Below, piece after piece: positions 1 to 5,669 of a stretch of DNA of 14,306 nucleotides (position 1 is the first letter of the stretch; each line of letters begins with the position of its first letter). The notes under the pieces are model-generated. The model saw nothing but the letters and a program-made list of their open reading frames with translations. It did not search any database and had not been told where the DNA came from. The DNA comes from Streptosporangiaceae bacterium (lineage in GTDB: Bacteria > Actinomycetota > Actinomycetes > Streptosporangiales > Streptosporangiaceae), in assembly GCA_030045215.1 (NCBI GenBank), contig JASIBJ010000450.1, forward strand, positions 1 through 14,306, given 5' to 3'. A program made the position numbers and the translations under genes.

Positions 1-1
1 C

Positions 2-2800
2 ACCGTGGCCCGGCTGGAACTTGACGAGCTGACCAGCAAGGAGACCACCGAGTTCGGCGGCTTCGCCGAGCGGCTCGGCGCGCTGCTTCCCGGCCTGGCG
101 ACTCACCACTGCGCTGCGGGCCGGCCGGGCGGCTTCGCCGAGGCGATGGCGCGCGGCACGTACTTCGGGCACGTAACCGAGCACGTAGCGCTCGAGCTGT
201 CCGGGCTGGCCGGCCGCGAGGTCCACCTGGGCCGGACGATGTGGGCGGGAGCCGACGGGCGCTACGACGTCATGATGGAGTGCCCGCCCGACGAACCCGC
301 GGGCTCGCCGACGCCAACAGCGCTGCTGCTCCTCGCCATCCAGACCGTGCAGGACGTGCTCGAGGAGCGGATCCCGTCGATAGACGCAGAGCTTGAGCGC
401 ATCGCCGGGATGGCCGAGCGCGACCGGCTGGGCGTCAGTACGGCCGCGATCGCCGAGGCGGCCCGCCGGCGCGGCATTCCGGTGCGGCGGGTTGGCGCCC
501 GCAGCCTGCTGCGGCTCGGCTACGGATGCCACCGGCAGCTGGCCTGGGCGGCGCTGACGAACCACACCTCAGCGGTGGGCGTCGACATCGCCGCGGACAA
601 GCAACTGGCCAAGCAACTGCTCGCTGCGGCCGGCATCCCTGTCCCTGAAGGCGTCGTCGCCTACAGCCAGGCCGAGGCGGGCAAGGCGTTCGAGCGCATC
701 GGCGGCCAGGTCGTGGTCAAGCCGCTCGGCGGCAGTCAAGGCGCCAGCGTCACCGTCGGCGTGGGTAACGCGACCGAGGCCGCGGCGGCCTACTCCAACG
801 CGGCGAACGAGGGCGACGCCGTGCTGGTCGAGGCGTTCCTGCCCGGCAACGATTACCGCGTCCTGGTGATCGACGGCCGGGTGGCCGCCGCGGCAGAACT
901 GCGGCCTGCGTCCGTCACCGGGGACGGCGAGCACACCATCAGCCAGCTGGTGGAGATCGTGAACACCAACCCGCGGCGCGGCGCCGGCCATGCTCGCGAG
1001 CTGACCAGGATCCAGGTCGACGCCGACGTCCTGCGCCACCTCGAGTCACAGGGACTGGACGATCACTCGGTGCCGGCACCGGGCCGGCCGGTGACGTTGC
1101 GCCGGAACGCGAACCTGTCCACCGGCGGAACCAGCAAGGACGTCACCGAGCAGGTGCACAAGCAGGTCGCCGACATGTGCTGTCGGGCGGCCGCCGTGGC
1201 CGGCCTGGATGTCTGCGGCATCGACCTGCGGCTGGCCGACATTTCCGCGCCGCTGCTCGACCCGGCCGGTCACGGCCCGGCGCAGCCCGGCGGCGTCCTC
1301 GAGCTCAACGCGTGCCCAGGCCTGCGGATGCACCTGTCGCCCACCGAGGGAACACCGCGTGACGTCGCCGCGGCCGTGGTCGACAGCCTGTTCCCGCCCG
1401 GAGCCCAGGGCCGGATCCCGATCATCTCGGTGACCGGCACCAACGGCAAGACGACGACGGTCAGGATGATCGGCCACGTCCTCGGCCAGGCCGGGCTGCG
1501 GGTGGGCATGTCGTGCACCGACGGGGTCAGCATCGCCGGCGAAGTTATCTATTCGGCGGATGCCTCGGGCCCGCGGTCAGCCGAGATGGTGCTGGACGAC
1601 CCGACCGTGGAGGCGGCGGTCCTGGAGACCGCGCGCGGCGGCATCATCAGGCGCGGCCTCGGCTATGACGTGGCCGACGTCGCCGTCGTCACGAACATCA
1701 GCGCCGACCATCTCGGCGACGACAACATCGATGACATGGACGAACTGATCCACGTGAAGGCACTCGTGGCCGAGGAGATACGCGACAGCGGCTCGCTCGT
1801 GCTGAACGCGGACGACCCGGCGACGGCAGCGCTCGCCGAGCGGTCGGCGGTGCGGCGGCATTCTCCGGCCGTCAGGTTCTTCAGCCTGGTCCCCGGCAGT
1901 CCCGTCATCGAGCGGCACAAGCGCGAGGGCGGGCTGTGTTACGAGATCATCGACGGCCAGCTCACCGAGACCGAAGGCGGCGAGCGGCGCGCGCTCCTCG
2001 GCGTGGCCGAGCTGCCCGGCGGATTTGGCGGGAAGGCGAGACATGTGCTCGCCAACGCGCTCGCGGCCGTGGCCGCCTGCCGCGGGGCCGGCATGAGCGC
2101 CAAGGACATCCGCCGGGCTCTGGTCACGTTCACGCCAGAGGATTCGAACCCCGGCCGCGCCAATATCTACCGCGCGGGCACCAGCCCGGTCATCGTGGAC
2201 TACGGGCACAACGCCGCCGCGCTGGAATCCACCGGCCAGTTCGTACTCGACGTCTGGGGCGGCACGCCGGTTGCCGTCATCACGCTGCCTGGCGACCGCC
2301 GGGACGACCTGCTGGCCCAGACCGCACGCGCCGTCGCCGCCTGTTTCGCCACCGTCGTCATCTACGAGGACAGTGACAAGCGCGGGCGCGAGCCGGGTGA
2401 GATGACCGCGCTCATCGGCGCGGCGGTGCGAGAGGCGAGGCCGGACATCCGGTGCGAGGCGGCCGAGAATCCGGCTGACGCGCTGCGGGCCGGGCTGGCC
2501 GTGGCCGACGGCGCGCCGGTGCTGTTCCTGTACGAGAAGCTCGGGATTGCACTCGACGCGCTGCAGGCTGTCGGCGCGCAGCGGTGGCCAGAGGCCAGCA
2601 GCGCCGCGACCGCCGAGTCGTGGCCCGAGCGCGTCGGGGCACCGGCTCAGGTTCCGGCCCCGGCCCCGGCGCTGGCCTCCGCGGCCACGGCTCGGGACCG
2701 GGGCGCCGATGCCTCCGCCGACTACGGCGTCACCTGCGGCTGCGAGCCCACGGCGACCGGGATGAGCAGCGGCGGAGCATCGTCACCGGCCATCCGGTGA
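2..2800 (+). CDS. cphA: cyanophycin synthetase, 5'-truncated by window edge
   Basis: Cyanophycin synthetase polymerises aspartate and arginine into multi-L-arginyl-poly-L-aspartate, a cytoplasmic nitrogen reserve, using ATP at two sites. Residues are numbered from the GTG at base 5. The N-terminal domain (1-170) includes GHVTEHVALEL. The ATP-grasp domain (about 190-450) has a lysine at K239 (VVKPLGGSQG) and the metal-binding E433-L-N435. The Mur-ligase-like half starts with GTNGKTT (478-484), followed by ETARGG (from E541), a central-domain ADHLG and DYGHN (732-736) in the C-terminal domain. Family members usually have some 20-30 more residues before this point, so the GTG at 5 is probably internal and the gene starts upstream of the window. 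Residues 860-931 are an Ala/Pro-rich tail beyond the usual end. The ATP-grasp loop reads GGSQGAS where DGN(H/Q)G(R/K)G is common. The 3' end overlaps the convergent NRDE gene by 18 bases. No cyanophycinase gene is in view. Confidence 0.95.
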   Translation, partial: TVARLELDELTSKETTEFGGFAERLGALLPGLATHHCAAGRPGGFAEAMARGTYFGHVTEHVALELSGLAGREVHLGRTMWAGADGRYDVMMECPPDEPAGSPTPTALLLLAIQTVQDVLEERIPSIDAELERIAGMAERDRLGVSTAAIAEAARRRGIPVRRVGARSLLRLGYGCHRQLAWAALTNHTSAVGVDIAADKQLAKQLLAAAGIPVPEGVVAYSQAEAGKAFERIGGQVVVKPLGGSQGASVTVGVGNATEAAAAYSNAANEGDAVLVEAFLPGNDYRVLVIDGRVAAAAELRPASVTGDGEHTISQLVEIVNTNPRRGAGHARELTRIQVDADVLRHLESQGLDDHSVPAPGRPVTLRRNANLSTGGTSKDVTEQVHKQVADMCCRAAAVAGLDVCGIDLRLADISAPLLDPAGHGPAQPGGVLELNACPGLRMHLSPTEGTPRDVAAAVVDSLFPPGAQGRIPIISVTGTNGKTTTVRMIGHVLGQAGLRVGMSCTDGVSIAGEVIYSADASGPRSAEMVLDDPTVEAAVLETARGGIIRRGLGYDVADVAVVTNISADHLGDDNIDDMDELIHVKALVAEEIRDSGSLVLNADDPATAALAERSAVRRHSPAVRFFSLVPGSPVIERHKREGGLCYEIIDGQLTETEGGERRALLGVAELPGGFGGKARHVLANALAAVAACRGAGMSAKDIRRALVTFTPEDSNPGRANIYRAGTSPVIVDYGHNAAALESTGQFVLDVWGGTPVAVITLPGDRRDDLLAQTARAVAACFATVVIYEDSDKRGREPGEMTALIGAAVREARPDIRCEAAENPADALRAGLAVADGAPVLFLYEKLGIALDALQAVGAQRWPEASSAATAESWPERVGAPAQVPAPAPALASAATARDRGADASADYGVTCGCEPTATGMSSGGASSPAIR

Positions 2801-3586
2801 CGAGCCTTCCTGCCACAGACCGCTCATATCGCGGAACGAAGTCTCGCACGACGGACCGTCGGCCACCCGCACCACTGGTCTGTCGTGGGCCGGAATGCTG
2901 ACGGTCATGGCCGACCTGGTGCCGTAGGTCGGCGTGTGCACGCACGGCGCGGACAGCTCCGGCGGCCAGACACGTCCCGCCTCATCGGCCCGCGGCTCCG
3001 GGACCGCCGGCTGATGGATCCGCAGGACCGCCTCCAGGGCCTCGATCGTGCCCGCCACACCCGCATCGGGCCGGGCCGCCCGCTCGGCCTGCACCAGCCC
3101 CTCGACGAACACGGCCTTAGCCGAGCGCGCCCGCAGCGGCGCGTTCTCCAGGATGTGCAGGCCGGGTCCGAGCTGCTCGACCTCGGCCTTGCTGCCGCCG
3201 GACACGCCGACCGAGAAGAGCGAGTGCCGGTCGCCGACCAGCATCCAGCACGGGTTGTAGTCGGCCGGATTCACGGTGACCGCGCTGACCGCGCTTGCCG
3301 CGTCCCGGTCCGCCGCAAAGGCCAGCGGCAGCTCACCGCGAGATCGCTTGCTCGGGTCCCGCCCCGCCGCGGAAGGCTGATTGGTGAGGCCCGCCACCAC
3401 ACCGTGCTCGTTCACGGCCAGCCACGTGCCGCCGGCCTGCTCGTCGCGGCCGCCGAGTATGCGGGGATCCTGCGAGCGCAGCACCGTCATCGCGACGGCC
3501 GGACGCTCGTACAGCTCGTCGCGGTTGGCCGCGATGATCAGCGGAGCTTCGGGCAGGAGCTGGAATAGCGCGATGAGCAAGCACAC
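2783..3586 (-). CDS. NRDE/TANGO2 family protein
   Basis: This 267-residue protein belongs to the NRDE (TANGO2-like) family. The bacterial members have no firmly established biochemical role; eukaryotic TANGO2 has been linked to Golgi organisation and to haem or lipid handling. The signature is complete: a conserved MC start with Cys2, AANRDE (N21-E24), then GGRDEQAGGTWLAV and GLTN. A downstream SRGELPLAF segment also fits. Cys2 sits where an Ntn-hydrolase-type nucleophile would be exposed, but activity is unproven. The start is a GTG (3584-3586), chosen because Cys2 and the following hydrophobic strand must open the protein. The Shine-Dalgarno is weak. The gene lies 9 bases after the stop of the CGNR-finger gene on the same strand, so the two are probably cotranscribed. 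Its 3' end overlaps convergent cphA. There is no signal peptide or membrane segment. Confidence 0.9.
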   Translation of the reverse strand: MCLLIALFQLLPEAPLIIAANRDELYERPAVAMTVLRSQDPRILGGRDEQAGGTWLAVNEHGVVAGLTNQPSAAGRDPSKRSRGELPLAFAADRDAASAVSAVTVNPADYNPCWMLVGDRHSLFSVGVSGGSKAEVEQLGPGLHILENAPLRARSAKAVFVEGLVQAERAARPDAGVAGTIEALEAVLRIHQPAVPEPRADEAGRVWPPELSAPCVHTPTYGTRSAMTVSIPAHDRPVVRVADGPSCETSFRDMSGLWQEGSSPDGR

Positions 3587-3595
3587 AGTCCGACG

Positions 3596-4108
3596 CTAAC
3601 CGACGCGGCGATCCCGGTAGCGCCGCACCTTGGCGATCGTGCCGCAGGCCCGGCCGTCCGGGCCGCCCGCGTACATCAGGCACCACCGCTTGCTGCCGTT
3701 CCTGGTGTTGTCATAGAAGATCCACTTGCAGTCCGGGCACGCCTTGAGACGCTTCCAGGTCCCCGCGCTGATGGCGGAGATCACCGCGGCCAGATAGCGG
3801 CCAGCCGGCCCGGCCCGGTGCCGGTAGACGATCCCGCCTTCCTCAACGACCGGGCGCAGGTGGGTACGCGAGATCCACTGATTCAGGCATCCGGCGTCCC
3901 TCGACTCCACCGCGTGCCTGAGGTCGTCGCGTAGCTCGCGCACCAGCTCCGCGTCGCCGCGCCGCCAGCGCAACTCGCGGGCCAGCTCACCGAACCGGTC
4001 GGTCGGCTGCCGCGTGTCATTCGGGATGAGCCAGCTATTCAGCAGCTTCCTGACCTGCTCCAGCTCAGCCGGCGCGACCTGCCCAGCGAAATCGGCGCTG
4101 TTAACCAT
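3596..4108 (-). CDS. CGNR-type zinc-finger (ABATE-like) protein, variant finger
   Basis: A 170-residue protein with the layout of the ABATE/CGNR family, actinobacterial proteins thought to be transcriptional regulators of stress or adaptive responses. The helical N-terminal part (about 10-115) resembles the ABATE region, including a LLNSW segment near the start. The C-terminal finger has CPDC (124-127), WIFYDNTRNGSKRWC (128-143), and a fourth cysteine C155 followed by a basic helix AKVRRYRDRR. The eponymous CGNR is CGTI here, and about six extra residues (GGPDGR) separate C143 from C155. The ATG at 4106-4108 was chosen because it begins the conserved part and lies directly behind a consensus -10 box. 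The frame stays open upstream to 4552, but that extension is low-complexity and antisense to another gene. It is followed 9 bases later by the NRDE gene. Family assignment is firm; DNA binding is inferred. Confidence 0.85.
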   Translation of the reverse strand: MVNSADFAGQVAPAELEQVRKLLNSWLIPNDTRQPTDRFGELARELRWRRGDAELVRELRDDLRHAVESRDAGCLNQWISRTHLRPVVEEGGIVYRHRAGPAGRYLAAVISAISAGTWKRLKACPDCKWIFYDNTRNGSKRWCLMYAGGPDGRACGTIAKVRRYRDRRVG

Positions 4109-4114
4109 CAAAGC

Positions 4115-4120
4115 ATTATA
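4115..4120 (-). promoter_or_regulatory. -10 box of a probable leaderless promoter
   Basis: Read on the minus strand, this is TATAAT, a perfect -10 hexamer. It ends 6 bases before the ATG of the CGNR-finger gene (ATG at 4108-4106). In actinobacteria transcription usually begins 6-7 bases after the hexamer, which places +1 on the A of the start codon. No Shine-Dalgarno lies between. No good -35 hexamer is seen 16-19 bases upstream. Leaderless initiation is an inference from this spacing. Confidence 0.6.
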
Positions 4121-4124
4121 GCGG

Positions 4125-4153
4125 TTGCACCCCAGGCGAGCATCGCGTAACTT
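4125..4153 (+). promoter_or_regulatory. candidate promoter of the glycolipid-binding gene
   Basis: TTGCAC (4125-4130) and TAACTT (4148-4153) are separated by 17 bases, a reasonable match to a vegetative -35/-10 pair reading rightward. It would start transcription near 4160, about 33 bases before the ATG at 4193. It overlaps the upstream part of the divergent CGNR-gene promoter. Just downstream is a dyad, TAACC (4156-4160) and GGTTA (4169-4173), with an 8-base spacer, which could be an operator at the start site. The match is moderate and untested. Confidence 0.4.
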
Positions 4154-4192
4154 GCTAACCCTGTAGACGGTTATCACTTGAAAGGCCGAACA

Positions 4193-4768
4193 ATGACGGC
4201 AGACCTCGGCTGGACGGCGCTGCAATGGCCGGGCATGGAGCACGCGATCGTGTCCGATGACGCCGACGGCATGACCGCCGCGAGTCACGTCGTCCTGGGC
4301 GAGAGCGGCCTGGTCACCGTTGCATACCGCCTGGCCTGCGACGCTGGCTGGCGTTTCCGGAGGCTGACCATCGACGTCGCCAGCGCCGGGAATGAGCGAA
4401 CGCTGACGCTGACGCACGAGGACGGGGGCTGGCTCGAGAACGGGACTTCCCGGCCCGACCTCGCCAGGTGCATCGACATCGACATCAACTGCACCCCGCT
4501 GACGAACACACTGCCGATCCGGCGGCTTGACTGGTCCGCCGGAGCGACCCACGACGTCGACGTGGCGTACGTGAGCGTGCCGGAACTGGAGGTCAGGAAG
4601 GCCCGTCAGCGCTATACCCGGCTGAACGGGGACGGGGCTGATCTGAGCCGGTTCCGATATGAATCGGGGTCATTCGAGCGCGACCTGAGCGTCGATGACC
4701 GTGGCTTCGTGCTCGACTATCCGGGACTCTGGGGCAGGCTCGCTGGCGTAGCACAGGCGGCCCGGTGA
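4193..4768 (+). CDS. putative glycolipid-binding protein (PF06475-type)
   Basis: A 191-residue cytosolic protein of the putative glycolipid-binding family (PF06475, formerly DUF1089), a single beta-rich domain named from structural similarity to lipid-binding folds. The ligand is unknown. Hallmarks are the N-terminal WTALQWPGMEH (7-17), the strand LVTVAYRL, CIDIDINCTPLTNTLPIRRL (93-112), and the C-terminal FERDLSVDDRGFVLDYPGLW (161-180). Length and end points match the family. The ATG at 4193 is chosen over an in-frame TTG at 4178 because AAAGG (4181-4185) lies about 7 bases upstream of it. The last four bases of its reading (GTGA) overlap the GTG of the next gene, so the two are translationally coupled. 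There is no signal peptide or membrane segment. The family call is solid; binding to glycolipid is family-level inference. Confidence 0.9.
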   Translation: MTADLGWTALQWPGMEHAIVSDDADGMTAASHVVLGESGLVTVAYRLACDAGWRFRRLTIDVASAGNERTLTLTHEDGGWLENGTSRPDLARCIDIDINCTPLTNTLPIRRLDWSAGATHDVDVAYVSVPELEVRKARQRYTRLNGDGADLSRFRYESGSFERDLSVDDRGFVLDYPGLWGRLAGVAQAAR

Positions 4769-5295
4769 ACGGCTTCCCGATCCTGACCAGCCTGCGCGCG
4801 GACGGGCCGTTTCCCGCCTGGCGCGAACCGCTGATGCTGTTCGGTCAGTTCGTCGGCGTCTGGGACATGGACGTGGAGTACTACAACCAGGACGGGAAGC
4901 GCCGCTATCACGGCCGGTGGGAGTGGTCGTTCGCCTGGATCCTGGACGGACGCGCGATCCAGGACGTCATCGCCACTTTCCCCGATGTCGAAGGCGACGA
5001 CCCGGCCGACCGAACCCGGCGTTCGGCGGGCGGCACGACGGTCCGCTATTACGACCCGGCGACCGGCCAGTGGACCATCTACTACCTGGGCGTCGTGTCC
5101 GGCGTCACGACCGTGCTGCGCGGTGGCGCGGTCGCGGACACGGTCGTGCTGGAGGGCTGCGATCCGGACGGCACGCACAACCGCTGGACCTTCAGCGACA
5201 TTACGCCCGGCTCGTTCAGCTGGACCGGCCTCGAGTCCGCCGACGGCACGAACTGGTGGCGCAACCAGCGAATGCTCGGCACTCGTATCGCCTGA
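4765..5295 (+). CDS. lipocalin-like (DUF1579-like) conserved protein
   Basis: A 176-residue protein rich in alternating hydrophobic and aromatic strands. The motif FVGVWDMDVEYYNQDGKRRY (29-48), then GRWEWSFAWILDGRAIQDV (50-68) and TVRYYDPATGQWTIYYLG (92-109), resembles the up-and-down beta-barrel of DUF1579/lipocalin-like proteins, where a GxW near the start closes the barrel. A last strand pair runs from RWTFSDITPGSFSW to NWWRNQRM. I do not recognise a specific function. The GTG start sits in a GTGA overlap with the glycolipid-binding gene, so the two proteins are very likely made together, and both look like small hydrophobic-ligand binders. No signal peptide, membrane segment or catalytic motif is visible. 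A hairpin terminator begins 28 bases after the stop. The gene is confident; the fold is a moderate call. Confidence 0.82.
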   Translation: MNGFPILTSLRADGPFPAWREPLMLFGQFVGVWDMDVEYYNQDGKRRYHGRWEWSFAWILDGRAIQDVIATFPDVEGDDPADRTRRSAGGTTVRYYDPATGQWTIYYLGVVSGVTTVLRGGAVADTVVLEGCDPDGTHNRWTFSDITPGSFSWTGLESADGTNWWRNQRMLGTRIA

Positions 5296-5322
5296 AGCGC
5301 CGTACCTGTGCGGGGGCGCAAT

Positions 5323-5361
5323 GATGCCCCGCCAGCTGGGGGGGTGAGCTGGCGGGGCATC
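5323..5361 (+). terminator. long perfect hairpin, probable terminator
   Basis: The arm at 5323-5337 pairs perfectly over 15 bp with 5347-5361; the core is GCCCCGCCAGCT against AGCTGGCGGGGC. The 9-base loop includes seven consecutive G. It starts 28 bases after the stop of the lipocalin-like gene. There is no U-tract, which is common for strong terminators in high-GC actinobacteria. Confidence 0.65.
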
Positions 5362-5416
5362 CATGCCGTATGCCGAACTGGCAACTATCAGCAGACTACG
5401 GCAAGAACGACCCGAC

Positions 5417-5438
5417 TTGCGCTATTGCGCAAATTTTT
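5417..5438 (+). terminator. second, U-tract terminator
   Basis: TTGCGC (5417-5422) and GCGCAA (5427-5432) form a 6-bp stem with the loop TATT, followed by ATTTTT (5433-5438). This is a short classical intrinsic terminator reading rightward, 56 bases beyond the larger hairpin. It may act as backup for the upstream operon. It also sits at the head of the long leader of the secreted-protein gene. Confidence 0.5.
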
Positions 5439-5669
5439 AGCGAGCGGCACGCGCATGGATTTCGCATTGCCCGCATGGCGGCGGGGGAAGGCCCGGCGCG
5501 CCTGCCGTGCCCCCCACCACGACAGATCCGGGAGGCAGCGAACCGGGCGAGAGAACGGCGCCGATCGCAGCCGGCTTCGTCATCTAGACGTATACCCGGA
5601 TCACGGCGCGCTCGCCCGGCAGGTTAGTTACGCTCCCGTCTGACGGCATGTCAGATGGGGAGTGGGTTC
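5439..5669 (+). other. leader region of the secreted-protein gene
   Basis: With the terminators just before it, this completes the roughly 370-base gene-free stretch between the lipocalin-like gene and the secreted-protein gene. Short frames here (for example from 5308 and 5370) lack coding character and start sites. Close to the gene there is a TAGTTA or TACGCT (5625-5634) that could serve as a -10, with no convincing -35. It is followed by the TCTGAC/GTCAGA hairpin and a GGGGAG Shine-Dalgarno at 5657-5662. I could not match the region to a known riboswitch. Confidence 0.4.
5639..5655 (+). promoter_or_regulatory. dyad/hairpin abutting the Shine-Dalgarno
   Basis: TCTGAC (5639-5644) and GTCAGA (5650-5655) are perfect 6-bp inverted arms around GGCAT. 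If transcription begins from the -10-like bases at 5625-5634, the hairpin lies at the extreme 5' end of the mRNA. It ends two bases before the GGGGAG ribosome site used by the ATG at 5670. It could stabilise the transcript, gate translation or be a protein-binding dyad. The structure is seen; the function is inferred. Confidence 0.4.

Noticed and set aside
2885..3568. 227-codon plus-strand frame
   Set aside because: Antisense to the well-supported NRDE gene and Arg-rich without motifs.
4109..4552. N-terminal extension of the CGNR-type gene to 4552
   Set aside because: It runs antisense through the glycolipid-binding gene, has no family similarity and lies beyond the TATAAT promoter.
5439..5640. 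Possible c-di-AMP (ydaO-type) or other riboswitch before the secreted-protein gene
   Set aside because: Fragments such as GGGAGGCAGCGAACCGGG look suggestive, but I could not assemble the conserved core or pairing; a covariance-model scan would decide.
5308..5643. 111-codon and 85-codon frames in the intergenic region
   Set aside because: They begin at or near the terminator hairpin, have no ribosome site and no coding character.
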